The notes beneath the pieces were generated by a model. That model was not told the origin of the DNA. It did no database searches and saw nothing but the letters and a program-made list of their open reading frames with translations. A program made the position numbers and the translations under genes. This document shows positions 45,471-57,680 of a stretch of 64,000 nt of DNA, piece after piece (the stretch's first letter is position 1; each line of letters begins with the position of its first letter). The DNA comes from Opisthorchis felineus (Eukaryota > Platyhelminthes > Trematoda > Opisthorchiida > Opisthorchiidae). The stretch is taken from contig SJOL01006480.1 in NCBI GenBank assembly GCA_004794785.1, positions 855,936 to 919,935 of the forward strand, written 5' to 3'.

Positions 45471-46251
45471 ATCAGCATCGAACGGGCGCCGGTAGATGAT
45501 TTTGACTAATCCGTTTCACATTGGGATGTGACAGCGAGTTGTCCGCATCTTGAGTGCCCCTGAAAAGCACAACGAAAAGGAGCGACGGACAAGCACGTGA
45601 TGGGAATTCACATAGGTGCCCCAAAACGAGCGACAATGGGTGATTTATCTAGGCCCTTCATAGCTGATGATGGGGTGTTTGAGGTTGGCTCACATATCGC
45701 GGAACAGTGCAGCCAAGTGGCAGAGGTTGTTTCGGGGGTACCGCACAGATCTGTGGTCAGCAAATAACTGCAATGGCCGTTCACCACTGTCCGTGGGTCT
45801 CGAATCTAGCCCAAAACGATCACGGTAGAAAATTACCCGCGATTAGCAGATGGAAAAGCAAAGGAGTTAGGGGAGAGGACTGCCCATTATTGTTTGACTA
45901 ACGTGCCACCGATTTGCACTCGGACTTAGTATGTAGCGAAGTGCCTCCCACAAGACCTGGCCGTACTCTGTTGAGGAAAAGTGTTCGCCTCTGAAGTCAT
46001 TAGTTACCTTAATTATGGTAGCGTCTAGTTTCTGTCGCAGTATCTAGACCACTGGATTCACCAATGCAAGAATTTGGACGCAGTGTTTCGCTCCGACACT
46101 AATCCTAGTATCCTATTCCGTTCCAGCTGACTGACAAGTGCATGCAGCGTGTCTCCAATCAACGAACGCTAGATTATCGAAAACACTGGTTGCCAAGTAT
46201 TTCCATGGGCCGTACCAAATAAAAAAAATAGGAGAACTAACGTGTCCTTAC
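45471..46251. other. No firm gene; short unassigned frame
   Basis: A plus-strand frame at about 45600-45765 reads MGIHIGAPKRA, RPFIADDGVFEVGSHIAEQC and VAEVVSGVPHRSVV. The last part resembles the SGVPQGSVLGP block of Jockey/CR1-type RTs, so this may be a small LINE relic. Evidence is weak. Confidence 0.3.
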
Positions 46252-46479
46252 CCGACGGATGTCCGTGGGTATCTCCGTAACCGTCTGGTTGGGTTTTAAT
46301 TGAATGGGTCCTGCTGGAATTCGAACGACGGGCGGCGGCGTGAATAGCAGCACAAGCCAGATCCAGGTCCATAGGAACTGGTGGAGGGGATAAAACAAGT
46401 CTCTCGCATTCTTCAATAGAAAGGCTTCCACGGGAGGTGCGTGAGCTGACCGGAACGGATCGATCCCCATCATAAAAAT
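46252..46479 (-). CDS. Candidate exon of an unidentified gene
   Basis: A 228-bp segment (76 codons' worth). On the minus strand it is bounded by a good acceptor (AACTTAACTTTTGCAG) and a donor (CCGTCGG followed by GTAAGG). The most plausible frame gives a hydrophilic peptide with YDGDRSVPVSSRTSRGSLSI, EECERLVLSPPPVPMDLDLA, AIHAAARRSNSS and DGYGDTHGHPSG, without stops. A second frame is also open but hydrophobic. I do not recognise the family. It lies more than 18 kb upstream of the phosphatase start on the same strand, so it is probably a different gene. Confidence 0.4.
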
Positions 46480-47480
46480 CTGCAAAAGTTAAGTTCGTAA
46501 ATAAGTCAAACCTTTATGTTCTGGGTCCATGGGCATTACATTTCGATAGATGTCCCTTGATTCTAATGCAGGAGTGCTCTTCATACGAAACTCCACAGAA
46601 AATAACCATTAAAGGTAGAACGCAATCAGAAGAGCAAGGGGAATCCGTAAAATCCCACACCTTTAAATCGCGCGCGCTTATTACTCACTATTCAGTGTTG
46701 TATTTCAATAGACTCAGGGGGGTGTATGCGAGTGGGGAGCCTAATGCTCATAGGCTAGATTCCTAAACTGCCAAATTATGGTTCCGGCCTCGAGGTGCTT
46801 GCATTAAAAAGGAGGGGAAAGGAATGGGGATTCACCATTTGCGATGGTGGATTCTAACGGGGTTGATGGTACACAGGCTTGAGGGATCAACTAAACACCA
46901 AGGTGGTTTATTCGAAGAAGTGAGAAGTGTGACAGGTGTGAAGAGCAAAGAGACTATTCCGAGGAGAAGATTACCAGTCTTGCGCCTAAATGCATTTAGG
47001 GAAAAGGCGAAAATATCCTCTTCTGGGAATTTATTCCAGAGTGGAAAAGCAGTGGTTGAGTAAGCGCTTTTCCCAATTACCTTTGTCCCTCTGGGTTGGA
47101 AGAGTGTATAACAGTGTCTTTATGGTTTGGCGTAAAATTTCTCCGAGAATGAAAGATGTTATATGTGTGAATGACGCACCCTCGAAGCCTGCAGTGTTCC
47201 GAAAATAGCAGATCTAGCCACATTATTCGCCGGTGGTAGGGTCACTTCCGAAGGAGGTGATAACTTGTGGTTTTGTGGATGTTGGCGCATACCGGCCTCA
47301 CGTTTCAACCAGAGGATTCACACAAATCTACAGCATTCTATCAGGTTTGACGTTTTAAATAGGTTTGATTAAGTACAATGCACCATACTCCCACAGGCGA
47401 TGCTAGAAATGATACAGAGCTCTGTCGCCGGCGGATGGCTACCCGCGCTTCGGCAGCAATAAGGCTGAGGGACTTATCTT
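46480..47480. other. Purine-rich block without recognised gene
   Basis: From about 46780 to 47230 the plus strand is A/G-rich and carries two overlapping frames (46824-47063 and 46990-47208) with no recognised domain. It looks like one half of a strand-skewed region that switches to C/T-rich near 47.5 kb. Confidence 0.4.
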
Positions 47481-50400
47481 GCCTTAGTGAGCGACATGTT
47501 CCATGATAAATTGCGTCCAAAGATATGGAGCTTTGAACAAAAAGTGATTCCAACATCAAACTTTTCTCTCAGCTCCTCGATCCTTCATCCATTCGCGTTC
47601 TTATCAATAGTTTTAGCCAACTTGTTATCTGAATCACCTTTACTTTATCCACGCGATAAATGTACGGCAATAGACACACAAGCGCTCTGGCTAGATATTG
47701 ACACCCGCTGCCGCCGTTCCCAGATCAGCTACCTTCCACTCAACACTTACAAAACTGAGCATGTCATTCTGAAGACCAGCAGACAGTGGCCTCGCCCTAC
47801 CTTCCATGCGCTCACTCCATGCCTTCCATTGTAAATCTTCCTGCCTTTTGGTTATTCGCTCATCAGGGTCAGAGTTATACAGATTTACATATGACGTTCC
47901 ATTTAACTTTCTCTCCTGCAGCCCCGTTGCTACCTGTAGGCTCAATTGTACCTTTTGGTCCTGGTAATCAAAACTATACTAATTAGTATTTTTATCGAAC
48001 AGCCCTTGTTCTTGCTGGTGCACCAGAATACCATTCGATAGCAATTGCGATCTGTGAGCCCATTTTGGTGAGTCCAAAGAACTAGAAAACAGAACGGGTA
48101 GGAATTTTTGAAGCTTTGCAACTTCGTCCAGTTTTGAGTTTTTCCTGCTACTGACACAAAATGTTTGGAGTTTTCATTTTTGCAGAAATTGCTAATTGTC
48201 TACGGTCAATTCCATTGCAGCAGGTAAGGTGAGCACAGGTATATCAGCACAGCATCTTATCATCTCCTTTATACCCACTGTCTCCTGCGGCTTCTATATT
48301 ATCTGAACTCGGCCCACATCTTAGGCTCTGCCTCTACACGCCCCAACCAAACGCAATAAAAGGCAGAATCGCGTTGTATACTCAACTACTCGCGCTACTG
48401 CCTGAAGATAGTTTATCTCCAGTCGATGATTTTATCCCAGACGTGCGAGAGCCGGGAATATGTGGTACCCTCGAAAATACTTTACCAGACTCTCTTAAAC
48501 CAACCATACCGATAGAACTCAAGCTACTAGTGCGTTGCATGCTTATGTTGTATCGTCCATTACTTTGACATTTAAAATTCCCCACGTTCCTTTGGGCCCT
48601 ATTTGTAACCCCCGCTCCACTTTTGTGTTAGTGCGTCTGTATGAACTGGCGTTTGTTTGTCCATACCACTTCACTTATTTGGTCTTGAGGTCGTCCAGCC
48701 ATTTCGTGGCCGACTTTGCGCACATGCGCCTGTCTCACGTGGGAGCCTGTTTGCTCACTTGGTTCGTACCTTTGTAGTCCAAGTGGACCATTTGTTGTTG
48801 AGGAGTATCTACTGTCGGGGTTTGTACATTCTGTGAATTGATGCCTTATGCTAATAGTACCGTATAGAAATCTGGCTCCGACTTTGTTTTGCCTTCCCGG
48901 AAGTTCTGGTGGTACGCGTCACTCGAAGATACCGTTTGCCTGTTATGCGGATCCCTAAAATACGCGTAGTTCCCTAATATCACGAAGCATTGGTCAAAAT
49001 CCCCAGACAATAATGACGCGCAAGGAAGCAACTTTATACAGCATATCTTTGACGTTCGCCTTCGTGGCATCAGAGAGCGGCCAAGTTTGTCACTGGCCGG
49101 AACAGGGCAAGGTTTATGCTGACACACCAGTAATCGACGATGAAAAATACGACCCGGTGCTATGGGTTCCAGCCTACTCTTCCGAAACCCAACGAAAGAG
49201 TATTCCAACACCGGCCCGGGGAACAATGTTTCAAGAGTGGTTCATCTTGATACAAGTGCACAACGCGACTCAATAAAGCATTTTGGCATAAAGTTCAAGA
49301 TCAGGCGCTGGCACAAAACGGTTCGGAGTGACGAAATGGGTGCCCAACCGCCGGCCGTTTTCCTTTACAGTCTGCAAAAATTCGGTGAACCACGCATGCC
49401 ATTCGAATAATAAATGATGTGAATTTTTGCCGCCCAAATGTCCCCGTATCCGTGCTTCTTCTCCGGGCTCCCAGTAAGTATTTCACCCACCGCTTATAAG
49501 TGTCACATTATTCTGTCGATCTCCCGCCCGCTTAGGCTCTTTACACGGAAGCAGGGTAACACATTCAGGTCATGGAGCGAAGGGCTGTAAACGACCGCGA
49601 TCACGTCACGCCAAGCATTTAACTTAAACTTTTAGTCAACTTTGCGTCAGTCCTGTAATTATTACTTTAACAGACAATCGACTGTCGTCTGCTGACGCCA
49701 CCTGCTACCGCCTGACAAACCGAAGTTGCCTTCTCATAAAGTGTCCGGTATCGTACTCAGCATCATCATCCTAAGCCTTTACAACATTGATAGTGTACAT
49801 AGCCTCCTCTAAGTGTATAGTCTTTAAACACCCGCGAACCAAAAAGCGACCCACTCATAAATGTTTAGGGCTGCTTGCTTTCTTCTTTGCAGTCCAAGAA
49901 TTATGTATTATCATGGGTTTCGTCTTCAGCGTTTCCCCACCCAGACGCACAGACCAAGCTCTCTGAAGCTTTGGGTTCCGGTTGTCGACGTCGTACTGAA
50001 GATAACCTTACTCTTGCTGCCACTTTTGTTGGTAGGTGCAATCGTTAAACCTACAGCACTCCAAACCATGTACACTGTTTCCAGCACATGTAAGTTTGGC
50101 TCGACCTTTTCTTCATTGCAAATCTGCTGCTTGTAACCAAGGGGCTAATCGAGTGGTCAGCACCCCCGTCAAGAGTTTCTCCATTCCCATCTTACCCACC
50201 CCCTCAATGAAAGCTTGATGTTATCTGATATCCCTGGCCGTTTTTAATGGGCGCATGCTGTTCAGTGGAGGGCCAGAAAGTTGGCACGCATTCTTCGCAA
50301 ATCATCTTAACCAGATATGGTATACCATCTTAACATGGTTCTTCTTGATAGTCAGGACCTGCATAATGCTTCATAGACACCAATTGTCTCTTCTATACTC

Positions 50401-50934
50401 AATACCAAGGCGATTAAATCACTATCTCCCACAAAACTCTACTTCGTGGCCCCTCGCCTATGCTCGTTCTCTAGCGGGCGACCTTATGATCCTGCATACA
50501 CGTTCTCTCTTCCGTGGTGGTTCACGCTTGGTGTATGCCTCTAAACCCGACGTGTTCGCCATCCCGCTCCTGTGTCTGAAACAGACGACTGCCGTATTCC
50601 CTTCATCTCCATCCTTTATACCTGGTTGAGCCTTCAACCCAATTATGACCCCCCTTGAAGAGTGCGATTTTAGTTGGTTGTGTTGATATTTGCGCACCAC
50701 TATCTACACCTGGGGAACTGTATTCACTGTATGAACGGCGTCTATCAATACGTATGCCTCTAGGTGGCCGTACCGTTTACCATAATCCCTTTCTACCCAG
50801 CATCACAGCCCCTGAGGCTCAAAACTTTCTTCTCTCTCACGCACGAACCCTTTCACCTATGAGCCTTTTGTCTCCTGTTTGACCATACACTAGTTCCATC
50901 CGTTTTATCCATCATAAGACCCGAAGGAAACTAA
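47481..50934. other. Long pyrimidine-rich block; possible minus-strand LINE endonuclease relic
   Basis: About 3.4 kb in which C and T clearly outnumber A and G on the plus strand. Many 60-125-codon frames are open on both strands but none has a recognised domain. At about 48880-49240 the minus strand, in shifted frames, gives ALSDATKANVKDMLYKVASL and SGDFDQCFVILG. Spacing and the GDF box recall the LINE endonuclease SAYAPT..GDMNAQ region, but this is weak. The minus-strand hammerhead element follows at its right end. Confidence 0.35.
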
Positions 50935-50936
50935 AG

Positions 50937-50957
50937 TAATAATAATAATAATAATGT
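50937..50957. repeat. (TAA)n tail / microsatellite
   Basis: About seven AAT/TAA units. On the minus strand they form the 3' tail (TTA)n of the ribozyme-bearing element, following GGGAATAAACA. Confidence 0.9.
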
Positions 50958-51249
50958 TTATTCCCAACTGGTGGGTAAACAGGTGGTGCTGACTTTCTGG
51001 GACACAACCTTCGTCCGCTGCCCCGTGGTCTGTTTTGCAACAAAGATCCTTCAGCTATCCTAGTCACAGCATTAAATCGTGAAAAAACTTTCTAACTGTA
51101 ATATCATGGGAATGAGCAAGTAAATGAGATGTACGGTGCCCTACCGTACACAGTAAGATCTGTGTGGGTAAGGAGTACCTGCTGTCCGATCAGTGTCTCC
51201 AAAATTTTTTTATAAAGAAGGCTGCCTACAAGGTTGCTGAAAACTCTTC

Positions 51250-51300
51250 GACAGCCCACGACCAGTTTCGCCCTTCTTGATGCTCATCAGGTAGGTGCAC
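51250..51300 (-). ncRNA. Hammerhead ribozyme (type I-like)
   Basis: In minus-strand order: helix I strand CACCUAC (51297-51291), core CUGAUGA (51290-51284), and helix II segment (51283-51270) closing with GC/GC, a bulged A and two more pairs around AAGAA. Then core GAAAC (51269-51265), helix III of two pairs capped by UG (51264-51263), GUC (51262-51260) as cleavage site, and the helix I strand GUGGG (51259-51255) pairing with CCUAC through one G-U. All conserved core bases (CUGAUGA, GAA) and the GUC triplet are present. The very short helix III resembles the newt satellite form. Helix II is the weakest part. Confidence 0.75.
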
Positions 51301-51305
51301 CTGAT

Positions 51306-54300
51306 CGCCGGCTACAAAATAACAGTTAACTGTTGAAAAATGATTTTTCAAGCAAGTACCGTAACCATGCTTATTTAATTGCAGTAGACGGCCTATTTAC
51401 AAATAATCTCTTTGTTGGTGTCATACTACAAACGGAAAATATATACTATTGCGTCCAAAACAGCACAAAATTTTCGGGCCAGAAATTGTGCTTTCGTCAA
51501 GAGGTTATGATATGTTGACTGCGCTGTGACGTTAAATTTATGAAGATACTTATAGACATCCTGTCTGGTTACATTTGGAGTTACGAAATGGTTGGTCAAC
51601 AGTTAATAAATCTAGGCACTAAAAAGTCTATTTGGCATATCACGGGCCGAACAACGATGTTGGTAGCAGGAAATTAGGCTTTGCGACGTTTGGTTTACCA
51701 CCAATCGAACACCTGGTTGATGAAGCGAAATTTACGAAAAACCGACAAAAATGCTGGCTGCGAAACTCCAGGAGAAAGCTGGAGGTTATGAGAGGGTATT
51801 TTTAATTCCCCAAGTGGCATGATGATAGGCCACAAGGTGCTTGTTCAACACCCGAACAGCAAGTAGTCTACGAGACACTGCAAAACTAACCCCACAGTCT
51901 CAGCGGAAGGAAGTAATTTTTAGGCCCGTCAGGTAGAAGTTGCTGTCGTGTGTCTATAAAATGAGATATTTCGTTTGCGGTCGCTAGAAATACCTGGGGA
52001 GCGTCTTAAATTGAGTTTAGCAAAACAGCGCAATCTGTCAGTTTAGCAATCTGCCTACTGAGCAAACTCGCTTTCGTTAGCCAGGAGTAAAAATGTGTAA
52101 CGTCGCCGTTCACTTGATTTTGCACAGTTGCTCAGCCGTTTAATCCTCTTCCTATGGCCTTGAATACCCTGTTTTCATCGTTTGGGTTTCTTCATTCTTT
52201 TGTTTTTGGGAGAGTGAAGCCACGAGGATGGATGCATGTGACCAAATTAGGGCCATTTAAGAACAGAAGATAGGTTTCGTGGCCGCAGCTCAGAACGAAT
52301 TACTTGAGACGGCTGGTGGTCCAGAAATAAGTGTCAGCGAGGGGTCGCTTACATGAGACTCAACAGGGAAACAGGTGGCCAGTCGCATGACAAACCACTT
52401 CACCGAGTGAGAGGCTGTGGTAAAACTGACGATGGACGCAGCCACACTGGTAATCAATATTTTTGAGATGTGGATGTGAAGTAGCCTTGAAAACAAAGTT
52501 TTAATTGAGTAATGTGAATTGTTACAAATCATCAAGACCAGAAAAACAGCCCGCCAACCTCGAGGAAATGGGCTTGCATAGAGAGCCAACCGAGTGTCAA
52601 ATGACCCACTGAAAATTTGCGAAAGAAAGCCGACATTGGGATGCAGCAGTAAGCAAAGCTTTCATGTCCTGCCTCAGCTAAGTTCACAGATCTACAGGAC
52701 ACACACCTGAATATCTTCGAATGGGTTACGAAGGGCGACTGCATTCCGATCTGAATGTTCCTTACACCTACCGACCGCGAAGATTAACCATGAAATGTGA
52801 CAATGCATTCAAAGACGTGCTAACAATGAGTCACTAATTCTCGATACCTCGCCTGGACACTACTTGACGAAGACCGAAAAATATTATGACGTAAAAAGTT
52901 ACGGGAGACACCACCTGAAGTCGGTGACAGGATGCTACTTCATGTAGCTAACTCCATATCGAGTTCGCCCACATGATACATCACGAGTGGAAAGGTCTGC
53001 AATTTGTCGAGAGTGCCGATATCCTCTCCACTCTCTTCGTGAACCGGATTGCGAAAAAGCACTGGCGGTGGTTAATTTCAAACGCCCACCCTCAAACCAC
53101 CGCCAAGTAGATGGCACTGTCGGACAACTGGGTGTCTTGCCCAGTGTGGGCGCCGAGGTGGTGCATCTGACTGATGGTGAATTGGTAAGCCAGCGGATTA
53201 GTGCCTGGTATGAGGAGGGATCATGCAGCACGAATTTGGCATTTTTATCGTCAGTCCCGTACTTCGGTCCACATACGTGTTCAGGATATCCTTTTTCAGG
53301 TGCCACGTTTCGATAAATATTCCTTCGAGTCTATCAAGGCTTTTGCCAAATGACCCACGGCAGGGAGACTGTAAGAAGATTTTCAAGCTTGGGGTGCGCA
53401 CTTTTACTAGACGATATATTTGTCATTTCGGGAAGTTGGTGTGTGGAATAACCTTCCTCCGATGGTTGTTCACACTCATGAAACACTCAGTTCGAAGGTT
53501 TGGATACTTTGCTATGTGAGTCATTGCGTTATAAATTCACGGATTCACGGGTTGATACACAGGATCTAGTATTTCTGCAAAGTTTTCCGGGTCGGGTTTT
53601 TCTTGTCGTTCAGCGGCTTCCGTTCACCTGCAAGTCGCAAGCGAAAAAAGGGCATAGCATTGCTCTTTAACTTCTCAGCGCGGAGCAGTAATTTTGCCCC
53701 CGCGAGGACTCAACTAAAGAGGAGTCCAAAAGTTCTTTGAACTGGGTACTAGACGGAGGGTGAACAAATGCCTAAATCTAAATCTCTTTTAATGTCTATC
53801 TTCGTAATATCTTCTGATCCATTCTCGCCATGAACGCCAAAGGCGTTCGCCGAGTCTCCTCCGAATGGCAAGCTTACTGCCCCTCTGTGAGAACTTAAAA
53901 AGCCGTGCTACACCTTTTTTCGCCCGTGCCTTTCAGGTGAATGGAAGTCGCTGATCGACAGGAGCAAACTAGACCCGGGAGGGTTGATCGAAAGCCTCGA
54001 TCCTGTGTATCAATCAGTGAAATCCGTGAAGGTCATCTAGCGAGGTGTTGAATAAGGTATAAGGTATCGTTTGTTGTATCTGATTAAAGCCAGTATACAG
54101 GAGAGCAGTGGTGACAGGAATTAGGTACGAGTAGCGCTTATTTGAAATAAAGGGGCTGATGTTTTCATCACAACCTGACAAATAATTTCTTGTTTTTCCC
54201 TCCTATACACACTGTAGCCACACAAGGAATTCCTTGTATGTTAACACCTCATTTACGACTCCATATTAATGCATCATCTGTGGATGGCGCTTAAGGTATC

Positions 54301-56609
54301 ACTGACTTGTGTAGAAAACACTTGTACTGTGTGCATCTAGAAACCGTGTGAGTCGCCGGAAATTGCGTAATAGTAAAAGTTATACCGGTATAACTTAGGC
54401 CTTAGGCAAATGTGTAAGTGGAACAAAAATTGAAAAACACTGTTAATTACACATAATCTAACATATTGTTGAATTTATTTATTGCAGTCCTACGGGACCT
54501 CCCCTGAACTCCCCATACGTCACAAGAAAGGAAAGTCGTAAGGTTATGGTAATAGTGATTTTCAAATAAAAGTGCAACAGGGAAGGCAGCAGTCATTTTA
54601 CGACTCCACTAGCTAAATGAGATGCGGTATGCGCCCAACTTTTTCAAAATGGATGAAGAAATCGGGGGCTAGAATAATCTGGAAGGACATTAAGATAGAA
54701 ATTTCAGCGAGCGTGCAAGTGAAGAATGGGGCTCCGACAGATTCAGTCAGCAAGCCTTCAATGACGAAAAATATCCAATTCTTCGCACTGCGGCACCCAG
54801 TTTCCGTCCATTGTTCAAAGCACTGCCAACTAATAACTTGATTGCTACCCATTGCCGCATTAACCAAAGTGGGAGTATAATGAGTATAATGTATATGGAG
54901 TATGGAGTATAATGTTTCACCGTGTGAAACAGTATGTGCTGCTACCACCCAAGGATATTTGATGGTTATGTTCCCGCTGTATAACGTGGGAATGCGGTTA
55001 AATTACGGTTATTTGACCGTCTACTAACGGCCAGGATGGTTATTTGACGTTTATCTCCCGGTTATTTAACATAAAAACGTGGTTTAGAGTTAGTTTTTAA
55101 ACCTAAAAATTGCCATAAAATACGGTTAGTTGGTGGTCCTGGCGGTGCAGATGGCCACTAACAAATCATACCGGATGATTAGTAGATAGATGTGTGACCG
55201 TTATATAACCGGCAATCTGGGTTCTCTCGACCTGTAGTGCTGCTAACGACCATTAAATCTGTACCAAGATCAAGGCGACGGAATTCTGCCAACTCTCCAA
55301 AAGCGTGAAGAAAAACTTTTCATACCCAACGGATCTGCAGAATTCTCTTTTAGAACTTGTACGCAGTTTATCTTTAAAAACGGAGATACGCCTGAAACTT
55401 GTGTGCGGAAAAAGGCAGAACTATTCCTCCATGTCAATCATTTCGCCGTTACCTCAGTGGACGAAAGATTGTTGTCTGGTTGAGCGAAACGGTTTCGGAA
55501 CTCTTTTCACGGAGGACGATCTCCATCAAAAAAGTTAAGGCACCGCTGGCTCCCTCACCGATGAAACCAGCATATGCTTTACACCACCAAGACGAGAGAA
55601 GCGGCGGATAGTTGATTTGGTAATCTTCTGGGTATTGTTGTGAAGAAACATCCAATGCAATATCACTCATCTTTTCTCCATTCCTTTCCTCTATTGCCAC
55701 GTCCACGCTCATCATGCACAGCTTCACAGGGCTTATCGCTAGAATTATGCTCTTCTGTATTTTCATCAGTGATCTAACAGCAACCAACCGTTCGGTTACG
55801 GCGTCAGGTTATGAAGAGTTGCAAGATCTATAGAGGAATACTCAACTCTTGGGGCAGCTTATGAGTGGTCTCTGGAGAAAAACATCTGTGTTCTTCAGTT
55901 TTTAAGCGTTTTCTCCCCTATTACTCCGGGAAAACATCTTAGACTCTTAGGTTTTGCCCAAATTCAGTGGTGAAAGTAACTTTGTGTTACTCATCCAACC
56001 GCATCTCGTGGTAACACCGCAAAGCAAAAAGGCTCCTAACACTGATAATCAACATCTTGAACTTCCATATCAAATCTCCGGAACAATGCACTGAAATCAT
56101 CTAAGAAAGCACTCCAGAGCTGGGATAAGTAGCCTGCAAAAAACGCAGACTTCTTGAACAGGTACAAAGGGAAGTTAGCAAGCTTATCGGAGGATTTTAA
56201 AACGTTTTCCCTATTGGGCTTCACACCCAAAGTCTGTTCAGCTACGTGTCTGGAGCTGTGCGGCGACCTTTGCTTTGCCTTCAAACCATCAATGACCCTG
56301 ACCCCCCCTGAAGAAATATTCTGGCTGCATGACTTCGCTGTCGTATATCGGAGAGTACGCACCAGCAGCGACGTAAGCTCAAGACGTTACTTCTCATTCC
56401 GCATCTGCCAGTTCTGGAGCCTCCCTCATTTAGGCGTGATATTACAGCCAACACTTGGGCTTTTACAAGGTTGTTTCTTCACTATTAAATCCCAAATCTT
56501 TATGCCTTGTACAACCCTGGTTTGGTTAAACTCGGAGGAGCACAAAGAGGTGAAGTTTACAAAATCTGCAGACATCCAATGAGCCCAAATAATCCAATAA
56601 TTGTAGCGT
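51306..56609. other. No recognisable gene; minor repeats
   Basis: Several 100-120-codon frames overlap on opposite strands (52935-53306, 54613-54948, 55449-55787, 56036-56362, 56154-56582) but show no known domain. An AGTATAATG-type short tandem repeat lies at 54873-54915. Three copies of GGTTATTT(G/A)AC lie at 55007-55017, 55038-55048 and 55060-55070. Confidence 0.4.
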
Positions 56610-57065
56610 GGATCAACGACTACAGACCGGTTTTCTTACTGTCAGTAGCCCTCACCACTTCAGAAAAAAAACGTTACACATAGAATATCCAATCCGGCTC
56701 GACACGTATTTATAAGTGGAGGATTTTTTTCTGCATACCTGTTAAAAATATCAAGGATTGGTCTGAATTTAATAAGACCTTCAACAGAGTAATTCATGTG
56801 GCCTTGCTACATATAACTTAAAGTCCAAAATCCATTTATCAATACACAGGTACATAAAACTTTTTTCCAACAGCGGATACTATAGATAAGAGTCAGTGGT
56901 GTTTTTCAGAACCAAGAGAAGTCGTTGGTGGTGTACCACAAGGGCTGTTCTTGGACGCTGAATGTTTAAAACGTATGGTAAAACGTTATCACACTACTCC
57001 GCTCAACTCATACATTTTGTGCGGACGATTTAAATATATTAATGAGAACAGACCCAAATGAAGAC
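56610..57065 (+). mobile_element. Jockey/CR1-like LINE RT relic
   Basis: In shifted plus-strand frames: INDYRPVFLLSVALT (the NYRPVSLTSV block), VVGGVPQGLFLDAE (the SGVPQGSVLGP block) and FCADDLNILMRTDP (the FADDLK catalytic block), in the right order and spacing for a CR1/Jockey-type RT. Many stops; it is an old insertion. Confidence 0.65.
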
Positions 57066-57399
57066 GATTTAAATCTAAAGGGTTTTCCCAAAAAGTTGCG
57101 CAACTGGCGTCAAGAAGTTAAGCAACACGTAACTGCTGACAAGTCCATATTATGATACGGGCTGCCGGAAAGAAATGCAAAACTCGTTCTTCAAAGGAAA
57201 GGTTATTTTAGTGACCTAGCAGTGTTTGCAAAGCGGGACCTCAAAACATGCTCATACGCTTCGTCAGCAGAAAAAAGCACCATATTTCACAGTGAATGTT
57301 AAGCAGGACATGTCACAAATAAAGCCTTAAGCTGTTTAGCTTGTTAGAATAGTTACGTACCTATTGGGTAATGGAGTATGGACATCAAGCCCACAGCCC

Positions 57400-57680
57400 C
57401 TGATCATCATTTGTACCATCAGAGACAGCAGTATCACTGCTGATACTGTTACTTCACTTCCACAAAACCGTAAAATTCGCTTAATTATGTTTAAAAGACG
57501 CAAGGGGGTAGGTAAAAAGGAGGCCTGGCGCCGACCCATTGCAAGCATTCTGAGGTGTCTACGTCTTAAAGAGCCCAGTCAGACAATCTGGAAAAAAATT
57601 ATAACACGGAAGCTACCAAAATCGATTAGCTACCATTTATTGCAAACTCTCCATCCAAGCCAGAAGGATCATGGGATTTG
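57400..57680 (-). mobile_element. Old RTE family 1-like 3' end
   Basis: GCATTCTGAGGTGTCTACGTCTT, AGACAATCTGGAAAAAAATT and AAATCGATTAGCTACCATTT align in order with the family 1 3' region at 19200-19300. On its left, CATCATTTG and GACAGCAGTATCACTGC correspond to the 3' terminus. Much more diverged than other copies. Confidence 0.65.

Larger units (their letters stand above)
50935..51305 (-). mobile_element. SINE-like non-autonomous element with hammerhead ribozyme and TTA tail
   Basis: Read on the minus strand, the segment begins with a hammerhead motif (51300-51250) and runs about 300 bases without coding capacity. It ends in GGGAATAAACA followed by (TTA)n at 50938-50957. A ribozyme near the 5' end plus a trinucleotide tail is the layout of a short retroposon moved by an RTE-like LINE. 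Schistosome SINE-type repeats with hammerheads are a known parallel. No tRNA-like A/B boxes and no clear target duplication were found, so the 5' limit is uncertain. Confidence 0.55.

Noticed and set aside
54613..54948. 111-codon minus-strand frame as a gene
   Set aside because: The opposite strand is also open, the composition is not gene-like, part of it is a short tandem repeat, and no motif is recognised.
56036..56582. Overlapping 108- and 142-codon frames as a gene
   Set aside because: Both strands are open by chance-like composition; no domain, splice sites or homologous copy was seen.
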